Below, piece by piece: positions 55,400-64,000 of a DNA stretch of 64,000 nt. A program made the translations under genes and the position numbers. Origin of the DNA: Malus domestica. Lineage: Eukaryota > Streptophyta > Magnoliopsida > Rosales > Rosaceae. How positions within the stretch are numbered: the stretch's first letter is position 1; the number at the start of each line of letters is the position of its first letter. The DNA lies in the NCBI RefSeq assembly GCF_042453785.1, contig NC_091664.1:29560501-29624500 (forward strand), in the 5' to 3' direction. A model generated the notes under the pieces. The model was given only the letters and a program-made list of their open reading frames with translations. It made no database searches and was not told where the DNA came from.

Positions 55400-57141
55400 C
55401 TCTTTTTTCAATGATTTAAAATCACCAACTCTCAAACGGTACATTATATGATTTATAAAAAAATAATTTAAATTTTGATATCTAACATGCCTCGATTGAT
55501 ATACATCAAAGACTTCACGCATCTATATATCTTTCTAGATTTTCCATAAAGTAATGCAATGCTAAAACCATTTGAGTTGGTCTCAATTCAACACCCAACA
55601 AAGGCAGCAAATGCAATATAAACAATAAACGAAAAGACTAGTTGGCCTCCACTTTGCCACCCAGTTTTATAAACCCAAAAAGGAAAAAAAATATGGTCAT
55701 ACCTACTAATTTGTCAATTACAATTTTAAACGTGTGAAAAAACCTTTATTCTATAGATTCTTCAATTGAATTTAAATCAAATTCTAATTCAAATTCAAAT
55801 GCAAAGATTTTATCTTATCATATCACATTTAAATCTGTGATATTTAAGAATTACTGTCATACTATTTCTTTATATGCGTCAAATTGTGATGTACAAAAAT
55901 GAGAAACAACAAATAAGTACATAAGGGGCTAGGTAAATGACGTGCTCTATGACTTTATTTTTTATTATCTATATCTAAAATCGAAATCGAATCAAATACC
56001 TCAACTTTCCTAGATCCATCAAATACCTGAATTTGTATTCTTGAAACCACCTCGTTTGGCATGGTTACACTTGAAAAACGGAGTTTGAATTTTTATTTTT
56101 ATTTTTTAATACACAAATATATTTTACACTAAGCGTAGCATTAGCATGATTTGGATTAAATCATAAAATCCAATTCACTATTCATAAAATTGAACTTAAG
56201 ATATTTTATTTATAAGTTAAGAGCCGTACCAAATTTGGCATGTCAAACTAAAGCACTTTAACATAACATAAGACTGAGTAAAACTTTGGCACAAGATATG
56301 GTTTGGTGGTTTTGATATGTGATTCAGATTAGCTTTAGATGTCTTTTTCAAGGTAAGCTCACCCTTAGGGAAGTTAGTATGTGGACCAATGGATCATCCC
56401 ATATTAAAGGGCCAATATACTTTAGGTGATAAAATATGGGCAACCAGATTGTGCAAGTTAAGTAGAAGAGCATGCATGGAGCATGGAGCATGATTTATTT
56501 GTTCTTGTGGGGGCCAAACAATTGAAAAAACCACTTCATAATTGACACATGTTGGAGGGGCCAGGCATGTCCTACAAGAAGCATTGCAAAAGATCCTGAT
56601 AAAACCTCTCTTTGGCCAACTCAGCATTGACATGCCAATAATTCAATTCAGATTACTTTTCAATTTTCGATCATCTCAGTCAAAGTCCCTAACAAATGCA
56701 TTAAGTTTGGCCACGATAACGCGTTTGCCTCTTGTATTCAAATTTTAGAATCAAAGACTCTTAGGTGCTGTATTTCTTTTGAGTGTCGTGAATTTTGACT
56801 TGAGATGATAATCTACTATCACCAATTATATGCAATTATTGAATAACGGGTCTGTTTCTCTCGTCATGGTTGTATACATCTAATGACACTAATCTCTCAT
56901 AATACATGACTCCCATACAACCAATAGCTCTCTTGTAATAGTATGATGGAGTTGAACACAATCTTTATAGGCCTCAAAACTTGCATTTTTCCTCATATAT
57001 ATAATCGGAATTTTTAAACACATCATCCTAGTTTGTTGGAAAGCCACATCCCTTGATGAAGAAAGGAGTGGCCTGGCCTTGGTAACCATACATGATGCAT
57101 GGAATTTGTGAAAAGAATACATGTTTTGTGCCTCTGCAAGT
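55400..57141. other. AT-rich intergenic region, no gene seen
   Basis: No supported open frame, RNA gene or clear transposon. The right end, from about 56890, is probably the WNK gene's 3'UTR. Confidence 0.4.
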
Positions 57142-60139
57142 TTATAAATCAACAGCATCAACTGGGAGAGAAACTGTCCTGCGAAGAGAGTGAGGAAGCA
57201 GTGAGTCTGTGTACAAACTCTTGCCAGTGATCACATTCGCCGCATTGGGAGACTCCATTGCCTCGCAATTTCGGGCCCTTTGGGGTTCCGAATTGGGGCA
57301 GCTCTTTTCAAGATTAGCATGAAAATCTGGAGTTAAGTGTTGGTGATCATAAGCGCAAGATTTTGAAAGAACTATGTTGTTGATTCCTTGTATTGTGTTT
57401 GATACCAAAGATGATAAGAACCCGTTGTCTATTTTGTTTTCTTTACTTGCATTCGGCAAAGATGTTGAGATGATTCCTAATTGCTCATCTCGAAGCTCCC
57501 TCAGCTCCATCTGGTGCTTTGCTTTGAACCATCTCAAATCCTTCTGAATTCCATTCTCGTAACTGTCTGGGAGGTCATGGTACATTGGCGGGCTCATGCA
57601 AATAGAATGTAAACCTGATAAGTTTCTGATGGAATTTCTTTCTTTGGATGCCGTATTGTTTTCCACTTTAGAATCTTGCTCATCTTCAACTGTGACTAAG
57701 CAATCCATTTTCTCATATTCTTCATCAGAATGGATCTGTCCCGAGCCTACTAAACTAAGTTCACGACTTTCGTGTTGTTGCTGTCCCCAAATTTCTTGGT
57801 ATTGAACGCAGTCTGATTGGCCCGATTCATTTGGTTCACCCTTTGTCACATGATGCTCAGACTCGTCAGCTTGGTACGTAATCTCCTCAAAACGACCGTG
57901 CATTGAAGGACAACCATGTTTACAACATTGAAGAGCTAGCAAGTCCTTAGCGCTAGGGTGGTTTGACAGATACTCCATCATGGAACCACTAGAGGTGTGA
58001 TTGGAAACACAATTGTGACAAAAGCTTTGATTAGCAAACCGGGGTGTTTCCTCTAGTCCTGGTCCTGATTGCCAATCGGGCACCAACATGGAAATTTCCC
58101 CATCAATCATATTTGCTATTCTGGTTTCATCCTGATCGGTGATATCCAACTCTGCAACCATTTCAGTTGCCACACTCAATGCTGTATCGTTCTCAGTGTC
58201 AAATGGGAAATAAATGTTGCGTACACAACCTGCAAAGTATAGGATTTAAAGTGCTACATTTAGTGTCCACATATAGACAATCCATAAATAAACTCTGGAA
58301 AAAAGTAAAGACTGTGCCAACCTTCTTTATCTGTAATTCGAAGTCTCAAAAAGATGCCACCGTCTTCTCCTCTCTTCCCTTTAATACTAATGTCGACATC
58401 ATCAGAATGATCATCCTCATGGTGCTCAAACAGTTCGATTCCAGTTGATTCTATATCAACAGTCCACTCATTTGGGGCATCATAATCATAATCATTCGAG
58501 TATCCATTACTAAAGGAACTGTTGCTTCGATGAAGCTCTAATAGAGGCTGCCTTGCAAGAGGACCCATGTCATCTAGGTGCCTACCATAATCTAGTGATC
58601 TCAAATCATATTCACATTCATCAATTTGGAGAAAACGGTCGTTTAAAAGCTCCCTCGCAGAGAGCCTCAACGACGCAGTTGCCAGACACTTCTCCACAAA
58701 TTCTCGTACTTCTGGATCTTTAACTTTGTACAAAGCATCTGGTTTTTTACCCTATGAAATACGGAATGCGAAAGGAATCTTAGATGTCACATTTTTCGTA
58801 AAGATAGTAAAGAATTCCACTAGAGAGAAAGGGAAAGAGAATCCTCTTACAGAAACAACTTTCTTGTAGATCTGAGCAGGATGAGTGCATTCACTATACG
58901 GATATTCGAAAGTGACCATTTCCAGAACGCACATCCCAAATGAATAGATGTCAACTAGCTCATTATATGCCTCTTCATATACTTCAGGAGCCATGAACTC
59001 TGGTGTCCCTACTTCAATAAAATCAAAAAGAAATCTAAACACATATTAACCTTCTAGGTAAATAACTTTCCCTTGTTCCAATTAACTCCACAAATTAGCA
59101 AACAAACAAAATTTGCACAGGGACATTCTTATTTGATTCAAAATATGACAAGTTATGAAGCAATTGTTATAGGATGGATCATTCGAAGTTACCAACGCAG
59201 TGAGCGGCGTGCGATTTCCTTAAGATTGCAGCTAAACCAAGGTCACCAATCTTCACTTCCCCTTGGTTTCCATTGATAAAGATGTTGTCACACTTAAGAT
59301 CTCTATGGATCACAGGAGGGTCATGGCTATGGAGATACAGAAGCCCTCTCAAGATCTGCCTACACCAATTCTTCACTGCTCTAATGTTCACTCTCTTGTG
59401 CTTTAACCTATACCTATCAGTAATTAACAAAAAAAAAAAAAAAAAAAACCACAAAAGATTCACAGAATTGGATTTAGTAAAGTAAGCAAAAAAAAAAAAA
59501 TAATTGTTAATTGAAAACTCAGAAAATACATACTGCTTAAGGGTCCCAGAGGTGAACATTTCAGTGACAAAATTGATGTTTCTGTTGGCAGTATCAACCC
59601 AGGAAGTGTAAAATTTCATGATGTTTCTGTGCTTCAATGTCTTGAGGAGGTGGATTTCACAGTAGAGCCTCTCAAGATCTTCAGGGCTTTGCAGGAAATC
59701 ATAAAGCTTGACCTGGTTCCAAGCAACTTCTATCCCTTCATATTCATCAAATGCTCTGTAACTGCAACAAAAATATTAAAAAATAAAAAATAAAAACCCA
59801 GAAACAATCACTAAAAAAATCTGCGAAATTCCCAAAAAAAATTCAAAAATTTGAGAAAACTGAACTGGGTTTTGATGATTTTTGAAGAAAGTTAAGAGCT
59901 TGAAGTCTTACACTATCTTAGAAGCTCCTTTGCCAAGGATTTCATTGTACTGCAAACAAAAAAAAAAGGTTCATTCTTTAAGCAGAATTCACAGAAGAAA
60001 ATGAGGACAGAGAGAGAGAAGAGGGGAGAGAGAGAGAGAAGAGAGGGGGGAGAGAGGTAATTACTCTGCCATATCTCCCAGTTGGATCAACTTCAACAAA
60101 CTCACAGTAATCTGGTTCAAGATGTAAGAGACCATTCAT
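57142..60139 (-). CDS. WNK9: WNK (with-no-lysine) protein kinase, WNK9/WNK2 type
   Basis: Seven exons: 60139-60065, 59949-59912, 59761-59534, 59413-59193, 59008-58851, 58751-58322, 58229-57142. They join in phase to 745 residues. The ATG at 60139 gives [21 protein letters not shown], as in known WNKs. The kinase domain spans about 24-285. The usual beta-3 lysine is Asn (VAWNQVKLY), and the substitute lysine lies in the glycine loop (GKGASK, about K36). [14 protein letters not shown] and GTPEFMAPE are intact. The WNK autoinhibitory (PF2-like) domain follows: [20 protein letters not shown] ... [12 protein letters not shown] ... [16 protein letters not shown]. The long tail includes a coiled part ([16 protein letters not shown]). 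Plant WNKs of this clade act in ABA and osmotic signalling and the clock. Confidence 0.94.
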
Positions 60140-60300
60140 TTCTGTATAACCAATCTCACTTTTTTGCACTTCTTCTTCTGAGTAGCTGCTGCTTCTTCCC
60201 CTTAATTGCTGGCAATTTCTTTGTTAATTCTGACACAAACACACAGAGAGGAGAGAGAGGAGAGAGAGAGGAGAGAAATGGAAAGAGGGAGAGAGAAAGG
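60008..60300. repeat. GA-rich tracts around WNK exon 1
   Basis: Near-perfect GAGAGA runs at 60010-60056 (inside intron 1, just past exon 1) and 60243-60300 (5' leader or promoter). On the gene's strand they are CT-rich. A third CT/GA tract lies near 60527-60555. Confidence 0.8.
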
Positions 60301-60649
60301 AAGAGGATTTATCATAAAATATTGGTTTCTAAACGCTTCATAGGCGAGTACGGAAATTAAAAGATCGAAGGAAAAAAAAACATGGATCGCTATTAATTTA
60401 CACCAGCAATCATTATTTATATATTTGATATACAGCATTCTTCTTTTGTGATGGGAATACAGACAGAGCAAACCACCCAGTCCCACGACGGTACGTGACA
60501 AACTGCAAGTCTTAGTATTATAATAGGAGAGAGAAAAGGAGAGAGAGAAAGTGAGAGTCTTTCCATCGACTCCAAAGCTCTGTACTTTTTTCCGCAGTAG
60601 AACCGGATAAAGTAACATTTATGCACACCAAATTTCTCCTTGTGAGCTA

Positions 60650-61526
60650 CCATGTTTTTTATCGTCTTTTAATTATTTTTTGATTTATTTATTTTGACTA
60701 GACGCATATCAGAAGAGACTTGGTGGGCACCGATTATTTCGCGAGAGAAAAATTTTATGAGTACATTTTTGCTCATCATCTGGTGTATGTTTATCATTCT
60801 ATTTATAATCGTTAAATGAGTTTAAATTTTGAGATTTGTGTTTATCCATCACACGAATCTCAAAAGTCAAGCTCATTTAATAGTGACTAATAAGATGGTG
60901 AGCATACATCACACTAAATGGTGATGAACAAAAATGCTCCCAAATTTTATTTGGTGTCTCTCACTTGATGAGAGATAGAAAAAGGAAGATATTGAAACGG
61001 TTACAAGATTTTGCATGTATGTAGAGAGCTTCCTATGAAATTATTAAATAAAACTTCCTTGCTCTCACCAGACGTGGTACCACTTAGTGTGAGGGTTACT
61101 CTAGTTAACGAACGAACAATAAATTGGATCATATGTAGAAAGCAAATATACGTAGATCACATGTAGAAAGAATCAGGTAGAACATCTAGGGACAAGAAGA
61201 AAGACAATAAATGGAGTCCTAATTTTATATGTGTAGCTCCACATCCACATGGTTCGAACAGACTTATAATTTGCCCGAGTCGAATCGATAACATCGACAT
61301 AGCATGAGTTTACCGTCACATATCATTCTGGTTCAATAATACGTTTAATATGTATAAATATTTCTCTACATGATAATGTATTGTTTCAATTATCGTATTA
61401 TTGTAAATCATATGATAGACATGTAAATTTTGTGTGAGTAAAAGCAACTGGTTACAAACAAAGGGTCCAGTTGAGTTTGATGCACAACCCGAAACTTGGA
61501 CCATGCTCATACATACTATTTTTAGT
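60650..61526. other. intergenic, one inverted-repeat patch
   Basis: Around 60755-60945 a weak palindrome pairs GAGTACATTTTTGCTCATCA with TGATGAACAAAAATGCTCCC, probably a small MITE of roughly 190 bases. The rest is unremarkable AT-rich DNA without a gene. Confidence 0.5.
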
Positions 61527-61746
61527 AGACAAGGATTGTCTACTCTCCTTATTCTCATGCCCTCCAATACTCTTCTGTTTGTGTGATCACGGTTAAGCCA
61601 CGTCAACATTTTATATTACTATTTATTTTTGTCTTATTATCTCTATAAAAAAATAATATAAAATATAGACGTTGCTTAACCATGACCACACAAAATAAGA
61701 GAGCACAGGAGGGCACATGAACAAGGAGGGCAGACAATCCTTGTCC
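61527..61746. mobile_element. Mutator-type palindromic MITE, 9-bp target duplication
   Basis: Ends AGACAAGGATTGTCTACTCT and (reverse) GGACAAGGATTGTCTGCC. The arms of about 100 bases share the GATCACGGTTAAGCCACG core with the copy at 5885-6107. ATTTTTAGT flanks both sides (61518-61526 and 61747-61755). Confidence 0.8.
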
Positions 61747-61959
61747 ATTTTTAGTCCACGTTATATTTTATTTTATTTAGAAATTTGTGTGAGTAGCTAG
61801 GGAGGTAGACATAAAAATTCAAACCCTCAACACACGTTTGTTGAAAAAAATTGAAATGATTAGACATCTCTTTCGAAGAAAACATCACTAATTGATCTTT
61901 TCAAAGTGGAAAATTTTACGTGTTTATCTGTTAATATTAATTAAGTTGATTTGTTTTTA

Positions 61960-62100
61960 AGGAAAATTAACGAAAAGTTAAAAAAAAATTTAGTTTTAAT
62001 GAAAAATGAAAAATATAAATATAATGAATAATACCAGATAAAGGTAAAAATGTGATTTTTCGTTAAAAATGAACAATACCATAATTGTTTTGTTAAAACT
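61960..62100. mobile_element. MITE, TCGTTAAAG family, copy 5
   Basis: AAGGAAAATTAACGAAAAGT to TTTTGTTAAAACTC, with the internal GATTTTTCGTTAAAAATGAAC shared with the other copies. Target duplication not clear. Confidence 0.6.
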
Positions 62101-62298
62101 CTATTATTTTTATTGTTCATTTAACAGGATAATTGATACTATTAATGGACTTTTATCTAATAATCCCCATTCATTTATCACTCCAACCTTTACCCTAAGT
62201 ATTATTTTGCACTTTATAAAAATAGCTATAAACACATAAGAAATCACGAATCATGTAGGGTAATTTTATTAACACCCCACAATTTTATGAATGCATCA

Positions 62299-64000
62299 TG
62301 TTGATGCACAAAACTGGAGGTCTTGAAACAACGTAAATCCGACCGTGAATCTGCAAGAAATGTAAATAACACAAGATATATCGTGGTTCATCTCAAGGTT
62401 TGGGCTACGTCCACACTGATTATGTATTTATCTGTTTGTGAGGGAGAAAGATGGAGAGAGCTTCTGAGGGTGAGAGAGCCCTTCCATGGCCTAAGGAATT
62501 GGCCTTCCCTAATTGTGAGGGTGAAGAGTCATTTTATAGAATAAGGACTTCTCACTTATTACATATTTGCCAATTCCTTTATTACATAATTACATTTAAG
62601 TTCCCCGAATATTTATACGAGATCTAAATACTGAGGCCCTAAGTATGGTATAAACAGTATTCCCCCAAGTCTTCAGTCAAGAGAGTCTTTTGGCTGGAGA
62701 CTTGAAATTCAGTCCATGTGTGGGCCGAAGTAACTAGTTGTTGTCTTGAACTGATGCTCGATATAAGGTGGTGCTCAATCTAAAATGATGTTTCAACTAG
62801 AAGTAGCACATGCTGCGAGGCTGCTCGGCTCGTGGCTTATGTTGCCTTGGTTGGCTCGGTTTGTGGCGTTGAAGGTGAAGGAGTCCCTTTTATAGAATAA
62901 GGGATTGCTCCTCAATACATGAATGATAGGCTAGAGTTGATGCTCTCTAATGATGGTGAAGGAGTCCCTTTTATAGAATAAGGGCTCGCTCCTCAATACA
63001 TAAGTGATGGGCTAGAGTCCCCTAAGTATTTTTCATGAGTGCTCTCTAATGAAAGTGAGGGAGTCCCTTTTATAAAATAAGGGCTCGCTCTTCAATACAA
63101 AAGTGATGGGCTAAGTCCCCCAAGTATTTTTCATGAGGCCTAGTTGAGGCCTAATATATGGTACATAATGTAGTCCCTCAAGTATTCGGTCAATAGAGTC
63201 TGTTGGCTGGAGACTTCAAATTGAATCCATGTATGGGCCGAAGTGGCAGTTGTTCGGAGGCGGTATTTGTATACCCTACACTGAAGCTTTGTAGGTGAAG
63301 CTTTGCAAGTGAAGCTTTGAAGCTAGAGCTCTGTAAATGGAGCTTTCGAAGCTGGAGCTTTTGTAAATGAAGCTTTTGAAGCTAGAGCTCTGTAAATGAA
63401 GCTTTTGAAGCTGATTGACATGAGTGATGCTCATGAATGTTTATGTTGATTGACATGAGTGATGCTCATGGATGTTGTCATGAGTGATGCTCATGAATGT
63501 TAACATGAGTGATGCTCATGAATGTTGACATGAATGATGGTCATGAATGTTTATGTATGATTGTCATGAGTGATGCTCATGAATGTTTATGTATGAATGA
63601 CATGAGTAATGCTCATATATAATTTGGAGTACTGGGCGTACTTTTGATCACCTGGTTGGTGGCATGAAGGTGAGTACGGGTTGTACATTTCATCACCTGG
63701 TTGGTGGCATGAATGGCTAGTTGCCAAATGGTATTAGAGTACGGATTGTACATTTCATCACCTGGTTGGTGACATGAATGGTTAGTTGCTAAATGATTTT
63801 AGAGTACAGGTTGTACATTTCATCACCTGGTTGGTGGTAATAGCGGCAGGTTGCCGAATAATTTTGGAGTACTGGGCGTACTTTTAATCACCTGGTTGGT
63901 GGTAATAGCAGCATGTTGCCGAATAATTTTGGAGTTCTGGGCGTACTTTTGATCACTTGGTTGGTGGTAATAGCGGCAGGTTGCCGAATAATTTTGGAGT
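62299..64000 (+). mobile_element. retroelement-like repeat with nested tandem repeats, cut by window end
   Basis: Probably starts TGTTGATGCACAAAACTGG. It contains non-coding arrays in order. First, three units of GGAGTCCCTTTTATAGAATA type (62881, 62962, 63061). Second, GAAGCTTT/GAGCTCTGTAAATG units (about 63285-63415). Third, seven or more copies of TGACATGAGTGATGCTCATG (63415-63615). Fourth, units containing ATCACCTGGTTGGTGG at 60-70-base spacing to the end (63640-64000). It resembles the long repeat-filled LTR of a large plant retroelement, but no coding region lies inside the window. Family and age cannot be judged. Confidence 0.55.

Overview
The window is nuclear DNA of a flowering plant, most probably a woody member of the rose family (apple/pear type). 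The genes are spliced with GT-AG introns, the spacers are AT-rich, and they carry many small inverted-repeat transposons of kinds I associate with Rosaceae. No bacterial or viral system was found. The family assignment is inference; the gene identities rest on translated, spliced exons.

Layout, left to right. 0-4 kb: a U1 snRNA gene with a complete plant snRNA promoter, then two Mutator-type foldback elements with perfect 9-bp target duplications. 4.1-4.9 kb: an unrecognised 255-aa basic protein gene. 6.4-9.9 kb (-): a 10-coding-exon O-acetylserine(thiol)lyase gene. 12.1 kb (-): a decayed tRNA-Lys(TTT). 14.0-22.7 kb (+): a 22-exon 5'-3' exoribonuclease XRN4 gene. 24.2-24.8 kb (-): a chloroplast membrane rubredoxin. 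25.6-29.3 kb: two GeBP/Storekeeper-type regulators head to head. 32.3-35.6 kb (-): guanosine deaminase with a 102-bp minisatellite in intron 1. 37.7-46.1 kb: a cluster alternating Elongin A-like and HIT4-like genes, with remnants, a solo LTR and other insertions. 46.5-48.3 kb (-): ribosomal protein S24. 49.4-52.7 kb (+): FLAP1 (DUF1517). 57.1-60.1 kb (-): a WNK kinase of the WNK9/WNK2 type. 62.3-64.0 kb: the start of a retroelement-like repeat full of short tandem repeats, cut by the window end.

The genes do not form one pathway; they are neighbours by descent. From memory, OASTL, GeBP, GSDA, RPS24 and WNK match an Arabidopsis chromosome 5 block (around At5g28020-28080, with a sister block near At3g04910-04940). 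XRN4, rubredoxin and FLAP1 match another block (around At1g54490-54520). Here the two sets are interleaved, so the window probably keeps an older gene order. Shared themes are RNA decay, translation and purine salvage (XRN4, RPS24, GSDA), thylakoid proteins (rubredoxin, FLAP1) and chromatin or transcription factors (GeBP pair, Elongin A, HIT4).
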